A stretch of DNA of 64,000 nt from Streptomyces hawaiiensis. GTDB taxonomy: Bacteria; Actinomycetota; Actinomycetes; Streptomycetales; Streptomycetaceae. Where the stretch lies: contig NZ_CP021978.1 of the NCBI RefSeq assembly GCF_004803895.1, positions 7,502,001 through 7,566,000 on the forward strand, given 5' to 3'. A program made the position numbers and the translations under genes. Position 1 is the stretch's first letter, and every line of letters begins with the position of its first letter. The notes under the pieces were generated by a model that was given only the letters and a program-made list of their open reading frames with translations, was not told the origin of the DNA and made no database searches. Shown one piece after another: positions 17,326 to 26,374 of the stretch.

Positions 17326-18495
17326 ATGCGCTTCCGCCACCCCGACGGCTCCACCGTCCACCTCGCCTACTGCACCAACGTCCACCCCGCCGAAACCCTC
17401 GACGGAGTCCTCGCCCAGCTCCGTGACCACTGCGAACCCGTCCGCCGCCGCCTGGGCCGCGACCGGCTGGGCATCGGCCTGTGGCTTGCCAAGGACGCCG
17501 CCCACGCCCTGGTCACCGACCCCTCCGCACTGCGCAAGCTGCGCACGGAACTGGACCGGCGCGGCCTCGAGGTCGTCACCCTCAACGGCTTCCCCTATGA
17601 GGGCTTCGGCGCCGAGGAGGTCAAGTACCGCGTCTACAAGCCGGACTGGGCCGACCCAGAACGCCTCGACCACACCACCGCCCTGGCCCGCGTCCTGGCC
17701 GGGCTCCTCCCCGACGACGTCACCGCCGGGACCATCTCCACACTGCCCCTCGCCTGGCGCACCGCGTATGACGACGAGCGTGCGGAGACCGCCCGCACCG
17801 CGCTGCGCACCCTCGGCGAACGCCTCGACGCCATCGAGGAGCTGACCGGCCGCTCCATCCGGGCCGGCCTGGAACCGGAACCCGGCTGCGTCGTCGAGAC
17901 CACCCGCGATGCCATCGCCCCGCTCACCGCGATCGGCCACGACCGCATCGGCATCTGCGTCGACACCTGCCATCTCGCCACCTCCTTCGAAGATCCGCAC
18001 ACTGCCTTCGACGCCCTCACCGAGGCCCGCGTCCCCGTCGTCAAATCCCAGCTCTCCGCCGCTCTGCACGCCGAGCACCCCCATCTCCCCGAGGTCCGCG
18101 AAGCCCTCGCCGCATTCGCCGAACCCCGCTTCCTGCACCAGACCCGCACCCCCACCGCCGCCGGCCTGCGCGCCACCGACGACCTCGACGAGGCTCTCGC
18201 CGGACACGCCCTGCCGGACGCCTCACCCTGGCGCGCCCACTTCCACGTCCCCCTGCACGCGGCCCCCGCCGCGCCCCTCACCTCCACCCTCCCGGTCCTG
18301 AAATCCGCACTGACCCGGCTCGTCGGCGGCCCGGCCCCGCTCACCCGCCACCTGGAGGTCGAGACCTACACCTGGCAGGCCCTCCCGCCCGAGCTGCGCC
18401 CCAGGAGCCGCGCCCAGCTCGCCGAGGGCATCGCCGCCGAACTCACCCTCGCCCGCGACCTGCTGACGGACCTCGGCCTGAAGGAGCTGCCATGA
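17326..18495 (+). CDS. eboE: EboE-like TIM-barrel protein (metabolite traffic)
   Basis: 389 residues. The opening LAYCTNVHPAETLDGVLAQL and LGIGLWLAKDAA are characteristic of EboE, a xylose-isomerase-like barrel. Possible metal ligands are LEPEPGCVVET, CVDTCHLATSFEDP and the later VVKSQLS region. EboE is required with the other ebo proteins for moving a precursor out of the cytoplasm in Nostoc, but its reaction is unknown. It overlaps the following phosphatase gene by 4 bases (ATGA). This is the clearest marker that the operon is ebo-type. Confidence 0.87.
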   Translation: MRFRHPDGSTVHLAYCTNVHPAETLDGVLAQLRDHCEPVRRRLGRDRLGIGLWLAKDAAHALVTDPSALRKLRTELDRRGLEVVTLNGFPYEGFGAEEVKYRVYKPDWADPERLDHTTALARVLAGLLPDDVTAGTISTLPLAWRTAYDDERAETARTALRTLGERLDAIEELTGRSIRAGLEPEPGCVVETTRDAIAPLTAIGHDRIGICVDTCHLATSFEDPHTAFDALTEARVPVVKSQLSAALHAEHPHLPEVREALAAFAEPRFLHQTRTPTAAGLRATDDLDEALAGHALPDASPWRAHFHVPLHAAPAAPLTSTLPVLKSALTRLVGGPAPLTRHLEVETYTWQALPPELRPRSRAQLAEGIAAELTLARDLLTDLGLKELP

Positions 18496-19910
18496 GCACC
18501 GGCACCCAGGAGCGCCCGGACCAGGCCGCCACGGACCGCCCCACCCCGCTGCTCGTCCTCGACGTCGTCGGCCTCACCCCGCGTCTCCTGGACCACATGC
18601 CCCACCTCAAGGCGCTCGGCCAGTCCGGCTCCCGCGCCCCGCTGGGTACCGTCCTGCCCGCCGTCACCTGCGCCGCCCAGTCCACGTTCCTCACCGGCAC
18701 CATGCCCTCGGAGCACGGCATCGTCGGCAACGGCTGGTACTTCCGCGAACTCGGCGACGTCCTCCTGTGGCGCCAGCACAACGGGCTCGTGGCCGGCGAC
18801 AAGCTCTGGGACGCCGCCCGCCGCGCCCACCCCGGCTACACCGTCGCGAACATCTGCTGGTGGTACGCCATGGGCGCCGACACCGACATCACCGTCACCC
18901 CCCGTCCGGTCTACTACGCCGACGGCCGCAAGGAACCCGACTGCTACACCCGGCCGGCCGCGCTGCACGACGAACTCACCGAGAAGCTCGGCACGTTCCC
19001 CCTGTTCCACTTCTGGGGCCCGGGAGCGGACCTCCTCTCCAGCCGGTGGATCATCGACGCCACCCGGCACATCATCCGCACCCGGCACGCCGACCTGACG
19101 CTCTGCTACCTCCCTCATCTCGACTACGACCTGCAGCGCTTCGGCCCCGACGACCCGCGCTCCCTGAAGGCGGCCGCCGACCTGGACGCCGCCGTGGCCC
19201 CACTCCTGGACGACGCCCGCGCCGAGGGCCGTACCGTCGTCGCACTGTCCGAGTACGGCATCACCCGCGTGAACCGGCACGTCGACATCAACCGCGCCCT
19301 GCGCCGCGCCGGCCTGCTGGAGGTGCACACGCAGGACGGCATGGAGTACCTCGACCCGATGGCGTCCCGCGCCTTCGCGGTCGCCGACCACCAGATCGCC
19401 CATGTCTACGTGCGCCGCCCCGAGGACCTCGACGCCACCCGGGCCGCACTCGACAACCTGCCCGGCATCGACCGACTCTTGGACGACGAGGGCAAGAAGA
19501 CCCACCACCTCGACCATCCGCGCGCGGGCGAACTCGTCGCCGTGGCGGAACCCGACGCCTGGTTCACGTACTACTACTGGCTCGACGACGACCACGCGCC
19601 CGACTTCGCGCAGCTCGTCGAGATCCACCGCAAACCCGGCTACGACCCGGTCGAACTCTTCATGGATCCCCTCGACCCGTACGTCAAGGTCAAGGCGGCC
19701 ACCGCTCTGGCGCGCAAAAAGGTCGGCATGCGCTACCGCATGGCGGTCGTGCCCCTGGACCCCTCACCTATTCGCGGCAGCCACGGCCGCCTTCCGGCGA
19801 GCGACGACGACGGTCCGCTCCTCATCTGCTCCACCCCCCGTGCTGTCGGCGACCGCGTCGCGGCCACCGATGTGAAGTCACTGCTGCTCCGACTCGCCGG
19901 TCTCGGCTGA
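18492..19910 (+). CDS. Alkaline-phosphatase/nucleotide-pyrophosphatase superfamily protein (EboF-like)
   Basis: 472 residues. The N-terminal metal and nucleophile region reads LLVLDVVGLTP and PAVTCAAQSTFLTG, where Thr is the expected nucleophile. The second metal region is LPHLDYDLQRFGPDD, and a late His appears in VNRHVDIN. The usual SDHG box of nucleotide pyrophosphatases is SEYG here (LSEYGITRV), so one zinc ligand pair is altered. It has no signal peptide, so it probably acts in the cytoplasm, perhaps removing a phosphate or phosphodiester group from the operon's intermediate. It is coupled to eboE by a 4-base overlap. Confidence 0.85.
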   Translation: MSTGTQERPDQAATDRPTPLLVLDVVGLTPRLLDHMPHLKALGQSGSRAPLGTVLPAVTCAAQSTFLTGTMPSEHGIVGNGWYFRELGDVLLWRQHNGLVAGDKLWDAARRAHPGYTVANICWWYAMGADTDITVTPRPVYYADGRKEPDCYTRPAALHDELTEKLGTFPLFHFWGPGADLLSSRWIIDATRHIIRTRHADLTLCYLPHLDYDLQRFGPDDPRSLKAAADLDAAVAPLLDDARAEGRTVVALSEYGITRVNRHVDINRALRRAGLLEVHTQDGMEYLDPMASRAFAVADHQIAHVYVRRPEDLDATRAALDNLPGIDRLLDDEGKKTHHLDHPRAGELVAVAEPDAWFTYYYWLDDDHAPDFAQLVEIHRKPGYDPVELFMDPLDPYVKVKAATALARKKVGMRYRMAVVPLDPSPIRGSHGRLPASDDDGPLLICSTPRAVGDRVAATDVKSLLLRLAGLG

Positions 19911-19991
19911 GGTCACAGGCCTCGGTCCCGACTGGTCACAAGTGAAGCACTCACCACTGACAACGCCCCGCGATCACGAGGAGTTCCACGC

Positions 19992-21044
19992 ATGAGCCGC
20001 TTCTCCCAGCCCGACCCAGAGCTCAGCCACCGCCTCAGCAGACGAGGCATGCTCGGCGTGGCCGCCGGTGCCACCGCCGCAGCGCTGCTCGGCGCCGCGG
20101 CCCCCGCGACCGCCGCTCCCGCGACGGCATCCACCGGCACCGCTGCCGGCGCCAAGGGCCGGGGCCGCCCCGTCCTGCCGCCCGGCCGCCTCGGCATCCA
20201 GCTCTACAGCCTGCGCGACAAGGTCTCCACCCTCGGCTTCGGCCCCGTCTTCGCCGAACTGGAGCGCTACGGCTACGACGAGGTCGAGTTCGCCGGATAC
20301 ACCCAGGGCTCCGCGGGCCCCATCACGCTCGCCCAGCTCAAGCGGCTGGCCCGCAACCACGGGCTGAACCCGATCGGCAGCCACGTCGGCTACTACTCCG
20401 ACGACCCGAACGCCTACACCTTCGCCCAGAACCTCACCAAGGTTCTCGACGACGCCCAGGCCCTCGGCCTCAAGCACATCGGCACGGCCGCCGGCCCGTT
20501 CCGCTACGGCTCGACCGTCGACGCCTGGAAGCGCGCCGCCGAGGACTTCAACACCTACGGCGCGGCCGCCAGAGCCCGGGGCATGAAGTTCTACCAGCAC
20601 AACCACTCCGAGGAGTTCTCCTTCGCCACCGACAACCCCAAGGTCCGCCTCTACGACGTCCTGCTCAAGGAGACCGACCCGGACCTCGTGTACCTGGAGA
20701 TGGACATCTACTGGGCGTACGTCGGCCAGTTCCGCTTCTCCAAGCGGCCCGACGGCACGCCGGCGCCGTTCGAGCCGCTGAACTACGTCCTGCGGCGGCC
20801 CGACCGCTACCCGCTCTTCCACGTGAAGGACGGCGAGAGCGACCCGTCGAACCCGTACGGCTACCGCATGACCGACGTCGGTGACGGGGACATCGACTAC
20901 CAGCGGTTCATATCCGCCGTGACCCGGCTGCGCGGCCACCGCCTGGCCCACCACTGGCAGGCCGAGCACGACAACCCGTCCGAGTCCTTCACGTTCGCGC
21001 GCCGCTCCAGCGCGCACCTGCACTCCCTGAGGGAGAAGTGCTGA
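19992..21044 (+). CDS. Tat-exported sugar phosphate isomerase/epimerase-family protein
   Basis: 350 residues. The N-terminus has a twin-arginine signal (LSRRGMLGVAAG, then a hydrophobic Ala stretch and an APATAAPA cleavage region). The mature part is a TIM barrel starting RLGIQLYSLRDKV, with candidate metal ligands in FYQHNHSEEF, LEMDIYWAY and FHVKDGE. It follows the ebo genes after an 81-base gap with GAGGAG before ATG 19992. It may act outside the membrane on the exported product, which fits a pathway that moves an intermediate across the membrane, but it could be an independent unit. It ends before a strong hairpin terminator. Confidence 0.9.
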   Translation: MSRFSQPDPELSHRLSRRGMLGVAAGATAAALLGAAAPATAAPATASTGTAAGAKGRGRPVLPPGRLGIQLYSLRDKVSTLGFGPVFAELERYGYDEVEFAGYTQGSAGPITLAQLKRLARNHGLNPIGSHVGYYSDDPNAYTFAQNLTKVLDDAQALGLKHIGTAAGPFRYGSTVDAWKRAAEDFNTYGAAARARGMKFYQHNHSEEFSFATDNPKVRLYDVLLKETDPDLVYLEMDIYWAYVGQFRFSKRPDGTPAPFEPLNYVLRRPDRYPLFHVKDGESDPSNPYGYRMTDVGDGDIDYQRFISAVTRLRGHRLAHHWQAEHDNPSESFTFARRSSAHLHSLREKC

Positions 21045-21057
21045 CCGGCGTACGGAC

Positions 21058-21097
21058 ATGAGGAGGCCCCTCCCCGAACGGGGAGGGGCCTCCTCAT
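21058..21097. terminator. Bidirectional hairpin terminator
   Basis: A perfect 18-bp inverted repeat beginning ATGAGGAGGCCCC (21058-21075) pairs with 21080-21097 around a 4-base GAAC loop. It lies between convergent genes (stops at 21044 on + and 21111 on -) and can serve both strands. Confidence 0.9.
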
Positions 21098-21110
21098 GGG
21101 GGAACGGACG

Positions 21111-21467
21111 TCAGCCCACCGTTTTCGGAAGGTGGCCCTTCTCCCTCAGCCAGCCCGCGGGGAAGGCGATGCCGGCCTGGAAGAACACCCAGACGCTGAG
21201 GATCCAGAAGGTGTTGCTCTGCGTCCAGCCGTGCGCGTGGGACAGGGTGTCCTCCGCGGAGCCGTACGCGTACTCGAAGACACTGATGGCCATGATGGCG
21301 ATCCACGGCAGATACACCATGAGCGTGCGGGAGTGGCCGAGGATGTCCCGGTCGGTCTCGCCGAGGCGGTGGACGCGGCCGTGGGGATCGGTCACTTCTC
21401 GGTAGGGGCGGAGTGCGGCGTCGGAGGGTAACGGGGACGTGCTCGCTTCGTACGGATCTGCCGTCAT
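21111..21467 (-). CDS. Short OFA-type MFS paralogue (two membrane segments only)
   Basis: 118 residues that align with the N-terminus of the neighbouring OFA transporter (YREVTDPHGRVHRLGETDRDI against YREVTDANGRVYRLGETDIDI), continue through the first two membrane helices, and stop after FPAGWLREKGHLPK. A full MFS protein needs about 12 helices, so this is either a truncated duplicate or a small accessory subunit. Its ATG lies one base after the stop of the full-length gene (TGA C ATG), so translation is probably coupled. That intact coupling argues for a retained function, but truncation is equally possible. Confidence 0.75.
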   Translation of the reverse strand: MTADPYEASTSPLPSDAALRPYREVTDPHGRVHRLGETDRDILGHSRTLMVYLPWIAIMAISVFEYAYGSAEDTLSHAHGWTQSNTFWILSVWVFFQAGIAFPAGWLREKGHLPKTVG

Positions 21468-21468
21468 G

Positions 21469-22857
21469 TCAGGCTGTGTCCTCGCCGAGCGGTTGTGGGT
21501 TGGGGGAGATGCGGCCCGTTTTCTTGTCGCGTCCCGGCGGGGTCAGGAACAGTGCCACGCAGCCGGCGAAGAGGGAGATGGAGCCGGCCAGGATGAAGGC
21601 ACCGGAGTGCCCCCAGGCACCGACGACCACGGCACCCATGCCGGCGCCCAGGCCGGAGACGAGCTTGGCGCTGTAGACCATGCCGTAGTTGGACGCGTTG
21701 TTGTTCTCACCGAAGTAGTCGGCGGTGAGCGCGGCGAACATCGGGAAGATGGCGCCGCCGCCGAAACCGGATATCGAGGAGAAGATCAGGAACAGCGGAA
21801 GGTTCTCGGCGTTCGCCGACCAGAGGATGCCGTACTGGGACAGGCCCAGGATCACGCACACGACGAGCAGGCACCGCTTGCGGCCGTACAGGTCGGAGAG
21901 CCAGCCGATGACACCGCGGCCGGTGCCGTTGACGATGGCCTTGAGGGACATGGCCGTGGCGACGATCCCGCCCGCGAATCCGGCCTCCTCGCCGATCTCC
22001 ACCTGGAAGGCGATACCGAAGATGTTCACGCCGGATGTACAGGCCAGACAGAACCACATCAGGGCCACCCGGCCGGTCTTCCACGCCTCCTTGGGGGAGT
22101 ACTGGTGCACCGCCGGCGGGTTCATGCGCATCGAGCGGGCCGCGCGCGGGTCCTCCGGCGGGTTCAGCGGGTCGATGGCGGAGGGCCACCAGTTCTTCGG
22201 CGGGTCCTTGAAGAAGTAACCGGAGCACGCGACTATTCCGGCCAGGAACAGGCCTACGGAGACCAGGACCCAGCGGAAGTTGGTGAGGTCCATGTAGCCG
22301 TTGAAGAGGAAGACGAAGGGCACCGAGCCGTAGGCGAAACCGCCGTTGACGAAGCCGGTCTTGCCGCCCTTGCGCTCCGGATACCACTTGCCGACCATGT
22401 TGACGCAGGTCGCGTACACCATGCCGGCGCCCATGCCGCTGAACATGCTGAAGCCGATGTAGGCGACGACGACGTGCGGTGCGAAGGCGAGTGACAGGTA
22501 GCCCAGCAGTGTGCCCGCCGCGCCGCACATCATCGCCCAGCGGGCGGGAAGCTTTCCGCTCTCGCGCAGTTTGCCCGCGGGGAAGGCCACCGCGGCCTGG
22601 AAGAAGACCCAGACGGTCATCATCCAGAAGATGTGCATGCTGTTCCAGCTGTGCGCCGTGTGCAGGGTGTCCTCGGCGGACGCGAACGCGTACTCGGCGG
22701 AGGAGATGCCCATCATGCCGATCCAGGGCAGGATCACCATCCACTTGCGCTTGCGCCCCATGATGTCGATGTCGGTCTCACCGAGGCGGTAGACGCGACC
22801 GTTCGCGTCGGTGACCTCCCGGTAGGGAACCGTTGTGGGCAGGTCGGTCGTTGTCAT
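21469..22857 (-). CDS. OFA-family MFS transporter (oxalate/formate antiporter type)
   Basis: A 462-residue polytopic protein of the OFA family. The N-terminal cytoplasmic stretch YREVTDANGRVYRLGETDIDIMGRKRKW leads into helix 1, and MFS loop motifs such as DLYGRKRCLL are visible. OFA carriers exchange dicarboxylates and formate. It stands downstream of oxalate-degradation genes, so oxalate uptake or formate export is the likely role. The start is ATG 22857 (MTTTDLP), and an upstream in-frame start at 22974 lies in the terminator region. It is separated from the acyl-CoA synthetase gene by a hairpin, so it probably has its own promoter. Confidence 0.9.
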   Translation of the reverse strand: MTTTDLPTTVPYREVTDANGRVYRLGETDIDIMGRKRKWMVILPWIGMMGISSAEYAFASAEDTLHTAHSWNSMHIFWMMTVWVFFQAAVAFPAGKLRESGKLPARWAMMCGAAGTLLGYLSLAFAPHVVVAYIGFSMFSGMGAGMVYATCVNMVGKWYPERKGGKTGFVNGGFAYGSVPFVFLFNGYMDLTNFRWVLVSVGLFLAGIVACSGYFFKDPPKNWWPSAIDPLNPPEDPRAARSMRMNPPAVHQYSPKEAWKTGRVALMWFCLACTSGVNIFGIAFQVEIGEEAGFAGGIVATAMSLKAIVNGTGRGVIGWLSDLYGRKRCLLVVCVILGLSQYGILWSANAENLPLFLIFSSISGFGGGAIFPMFAALTADYFGENNNASNYGMVYSAKLVSGLGAGMGAVVVGAWGHSGAFILAGSISLFAGCVALFLTPPGRDKKTGRISPNPQPLGEDTA

Positions 22858-22933
22858 GTCGTGTCGCACCCCTTGCGTCGAAAGATCTGGCCAGCGCCCC
22901 CTGTCCCATGCCTTTCGTGCGCGCGCGGGTCCC

Positions 22934-22966
22934 GGGGCAGGCCGACGCGCACCGTCGGCCTGCCCC
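22934..22966 (-). terminator. Hairpin between the oxalate enzyme operon and the OFA transporter
   Basis: GGGGCAGGCCGAC (22934-22946) pairs perfectly with GTCGGCCTGCCCC (22954-22966) across a 7-base loop, 13 bases beyond the stop of the acyl-CoA synthetase gene. Confidence 0.8.
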
Positions 22967-22979
22967 CCGCTCACTCACC

Positions 22980-25127
22980 TCATGTACCGCCCCCCAGCAG
23001 CCCCGCCGCCCGTGCCCAGCGGTACTTCGCGCCGAGCACGGCCACCGGCTTCTCGGTCGTGTAGGGGTAGGCCACGACCCCGCGCTCGAAGAGGTACTGG
23101 CAGGCCTCCTCGACCTCCACGTCCCCCGCGAGCGACGCCACCACGGGCTTCTCGATCCCCCGCTCCCGGAACTCGGCCACCACGCGCGCGGTGAGCTCCG
23201 CGAAGACCATGGGAGGAGTGACGATGGTGTGCCAGTAGCCGAGGACCAGCGCGTGGATGCGCGGATCCTCCAGACCCAGCCGGATCGTCGCCTCGTACGT
23301 CGACGGCGGCTCGCCCCCGGTGATGTCCACCGGGTTGCCCGCGGCCCCGAAGGGCGGGATGAACCTCCGGAACGACTCGTCCAGGTCCGGCGGGATCTCC
23401 ATCAGTGACAGGCCGTTGTCCGTCACCGCGTCGGAGAGCAGCACACCACTGCCGCCGGCGCCCGTGATGATCACGATGTTGTCGCCCTCGGGCGCGGGAA
23501 GCACCGGCAACGCGCGCGCGTACTCCAGCATCTCGTTCAGCCCCGGGGCGCGGATCACGCCGGCCTGCCGCAGGATGTCGTCGTACACGGCGTCGTCGCC
23601 CGCCAGGGCACCCGTGTGCGAACCGGCCGCCTTGGCACCCGCCGCCGTCCGCCCGGCCTTCAGCACGACCACCGGCTTCTTCGGCACGGTCGCCCGGGCG
23701 GCCTCCACGAAGGCGCGGCCGTCCTTGAGGTCCTCCAGGTGCATCGCGATGCACTCGGTGTGCGGGTCCTCGCCGAACCAGGTCAGCAGGTCGTCCTCGT
23801 CCAGGTCCGACTTGTTGCCGAGCCCGACGATCGCCGACACACCGGTCTTGGTGGTGCGGGCGAAGCCCAGGATGGCCATCCCGATGCCGCCCGACTGCGA
23901 GGTCAGCGCCACCCCGCCCTTGACGTCGTACGGCGTGCAGAACGTGGCGCACAGGTCGTGCCAGGTCGAGTAGTAGCCGTAGATGTTCGGCCCCAGCAGC
24001 CGTACGCCGTGCCGCTCGGCGATCGCCACGATCTCCGCCTGGAGTTCGTGCTCGCCGGTCTCCGCGAACCCGGAGGGGATCAGCACGGCGTTCGGGATCT
24101 TCTTGCGTCCCACCTCCTCCAGGGCCGAGGCCACGAACTTGGCGGGGATCGCGAAGACCGCCACATCCACCTCACCGGGAACGTCCGTGACACTCTTGTA
24201 CGCCTTGCGGCCCAGAATGTCATCGGCCTTGGGATTCACCGGGTGGATCTCCCCGGCGAACCCCCCGTCGATGAGGTTGCGCATCACGGAATTGCCGATC
24301 TTGCCCTGTTCGTTGGAGGCGCCGATCACGGCGACCGAGCCCGGCTGCATCAGCCGGCGCATCGAGGTGAGGATCTCGTCGCGCGAGTACGTCCGCCGCG
24401 GCACGGGCTGCGACTCGGCGAGGATCACCCGGATGTCGGCCGCGACGGCCCCCTCCGCCGTCGCGATCACCGGGTTGAGGTCCACCTCGGCGATCTCGGG
24501 GAAGTCCGCGACGAGTTGCGACACCCGGCGGATCTGCTCGGCGACAGCCCACCGGTCCACGCCCGCCTGGCCGCGCACCCCGCGCAGGATCTCCGCCGAC
24601 CGGATCGAGTCCAGCATCGACAGCGCCTCGTCGGCGGTCACCGGCGCGAGCCGGAAGGTGACGTCCTTCAGGACCTCGACGAGCACCCCGCCGAGCCCGA
24701 AGGCGACCACCTTCCCGAACGTCGGGTCCGTGACCGCGCCGACGATGACCTCCTGCCCCTTCGGCAGCAGCTCCTGCACCTGCACGCCCGAGATGAGGGC
24801 ATCGGCGTCGTACGCACGCGCGTTGTCGATGATGCGGTGGAAGGCGGCCCGTACGTCGCTCGCGCCCTCGACCCCGACGATCACCCCGCCGGCGTCGGTC
24901 TTGTGCAGGATGTCAGGCGAAACGATCTTCATCACGACGGGCCCGCCGAAGCGCGCCGCGAACGCCACGGCCTCGTCGACGTCCGTCGCCAGCTCCTCGC
25001 CCGGTACGGCGATCCCGTACGCGTCGGCGATCACCTTGCCCTCGGGCGCGGTCAGCGCGGTCCGTCCCTCGGCCCGCACGGACTCCAGGAGGGACCGCAC
25101 CCGCAGGACCCGGTCTTCCGCCATCAC
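22980..25127 (-). CDS. ADP-forming acyl-CoA synthetase (acetate-CoA-ligase type), single chain
   Basis: About 715 residues. An ATP-grasp domain comes first (about 1-230, PVVMKIVSPDILHKTDAGGV), followed by a CoA-binding Rossmann domain (about 245-345, GSVAVIGASNEQGKIGN) and succinyl-CoA-ligase-like domains. The phosphohistidine loop is GSHTGALAG near residue 500. Enzymes of this class make or use acyl-CoA with ADP phosphorylation. Next to Frc and Oxc it may recover energy from, or prime, formyl-, acetyl- or oxalyl-CoA; the substrate is inferred only. The start may be GTG 25127 or the adjacent ATG 25124; the GGAG upstream fits GTG better. It begins one base after the frc stop. Confidence 0.88.
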   Translation of the reverse strand: MMAEDRVLRVRSLLESVRAEGRTALTAPEGKVIADAYGIAVPGEELATDVDEAVAFAARFGGPVVMKIVSPDILHKTDAGGVIVGVEGASDVRAAFHRIIDNARAYDADALISGVQVQELLPKGQEVIVGAVTDPTFGKVVAFGLGGVLVEVLKDVTFRLAPVTADEALSMLDSIRSAEILRGVRGQAGVDRWAVAEQIRRVSQLVADFPEIAEVDLNPVIATAEGAVAADIRVILAESQPVPRRTYSRDEILTSMRRLMQPGSVAVIGASNEQGKIGNSVMRNLIDGGFAGEIHPVNPKADDILGRKAYKSVTDVPGEVDVAVFAIPAKFVASALEEVGRKKIPNAVLIPSGFAETGEHELQAEIVAIAERHGVRLLGPNIYGYYSTWHDLCATFCTPYDVKGGVALTSQSGGIGMAILGFARTTKTGVSAIVGLGNKSDLDEDDLLTWFGEDPHTECIAMHLEDLKDGRAFVEAARATVPKKPVVVLKAGRTAAGAKAAGSHTGALAGDDAVYDDILRQAGVIRAPGLNEMLEYARALPVLPAPEGDNIVIITGAGGSGVLLSDAVTDNGLSLMEIPPDLDESFRRFIPPFGAAGNPVDITGGEPPSTYEATIRLGLEDPRIHALVLGYWHTIVTPPMVFAELTARVVAEFRERGIEKPVVASLAGDVEVEEACQYLFERGVVAYPYTTEKPVAVLGAKYRWARAAGLLGGGT

Positions 25128-25128
25128 G

Positions 25129-26364
25129 TCAGATCACTCCGTTCGACTTGAGCAGGCGCACTTCCTCGTCACCGAGGCCGAGTTCGCCGACGTAGACCTC
25201 TTCGTTGTGCTCACCGAGCAGCGGGGAGCTGGTCACCTCGACGGGGGAGTCGGACAATTTGAGCGGGCTGCCGACGGTCACGAAGTCGCCGCGCTCGGGA
25301 TGGGGGACGGTGACGACCATCTCGTTGGCGACGAGCGAACGGTCCTCGATGATCTCCCGGGTGGACAGGATCGGCCCGCACGGGATGTTGCGCGCGTTGA
25401 GCCGCTCCAGCACCTCCCACTTGGGCAGCGTCGAGGACCACTCCTCGATCAGCTGGAACATCTTGCCCAGCTTGGGCAGCCGCGCCTCGGGCGTCGCCCA
25501 CTCGGGGTCGGCGGCCAGCTCGGGCCGGCCGATCAGCTCGCTGAGCGGCTGCCAGCCGACGGGCTGCACGATCACGTACACGTAGTCGTTCGGGCCGCCC
25601 GGCGCGCACTTGACCGCCCAGCCCGGCTGGCCGCCGCCGGACGCGTTTCCGGACCTGGGAACCTCGTCGCCGAAGTCCTCGTTGGGATATTCAGCGAGCG
25701 GCCCGTGTGCCAGACGCTGCTGATCCCGCAGCTTCACCCGGCACAGGTTGAGTACGGCGTGCTGCATGGCCACGTTGACCCGCTGCCCGCGCCCGGTGCG
25801 CTCCCGTTGGTAGAGCGCGGCGAGGATGCCCGCCACGGCGTGCACACCCGTCCCCGAGTCCCCGATCTGGGCCCCCGTCGCCAGCGGCGGCCCGTCCTCG
25901 AAGCCGGTGGTCGACATCGACCCGCCCATGGCCTGCGCGACGACTTCGTACGCCTTGAAGTTGGTGTACGGGCCTTCGCCGAACCCCTTGATGGAGGCAT
26001 AGACGATCCGTGGATTGATCTCCTGGATGCGGTCCCAGGTGAAGCCCATCCGGTCCACCGCGCCCGGGCCGAAGTTCTCGACCATGACATCGGAGCGCCG
26101 GATCAGCTCGGTGAGGATCTCCTTGCCGCGCCCGGTCTTGGTGTTGAGGGTGATGCTCCGCTTGTTGCAGTTGAGCATCGTGAAGTAGAGGGAGTCGACG
26201 TCCGGCAGGTCACGCAGCTGCTTGCGCGTGATGTCGCCGGCCGGGGCCTCCAGCTTGACGACGTCCGCGCCGAGCCAGGCGAGCAGCTGCGTCGCGGAGG
26301 GCCCGGACTGGACGTGGGTCATGTCCAGGACGCGGATGCCTTCGAGGGCCTTGGTTCCTGTCAT
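25129..26364 (-). CDS. frc: Formyl-CoA:oxalate CoA-transferase
   Basis: 411 residues of the class III CoA-transferase family, moving CoA from formyl-CoA to oxalate. Diagnostic stretches match Oxalobacter Frc: LDMTHVQSGPSATQ, VDSLYFTMLNCNKRSI, VMVENFGPGAVDRMGFTW, KLRDQQRL and the glycine loop SGGGQPGW. The catalytic Asp is Asp169 (IGDSGTG), the same number as in the Oxalobacter enzyme when counted from ATG 26364. That start is chosen because GAGG is 8 bases upstream; an earlier GTG adds three residues. It lies 10 bases after the oxc stop, so the two are in one operon. Confidence 0.93.
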   Translation of the reverse strand: MTGTKALEGIRVLDMTHVQSGPSATQLLAWLGADVVKLEAPAGDITRKQLRDLPDVDSLYFTMLNCNKRSITLNTKTGRGKEILTELIRRSDVMVENFGPGAVDRMGFTWDRIQEINPRIVYASIKGFGEGPYTNFKAYEVVAQAMGGSMSTTGFEDGPPLATGAQIGDSGTGVHAVAGILAALYQRERTGRGQRVNVAMQHAVLNLCRVKLRDQQRLAHGPLAEYPNEDFGDEVPRSGNASGGGQPGWAVKCAPGGPNDYVYVIVQPVGWQPLSELIGRPELAADPEWATPEARLPKLGKMFQLIEEWSSTLPKWEVLERLNARNIPCGPILSTREIIEDRSLVANEMVVTVPHPERGDFVTVGSPLKLSDSPVEVTSSPLLGEHNEEVYVGELGLGDEEVRLLKSNGVI

Positions 26365-26374
26365 CGGGGGCACC

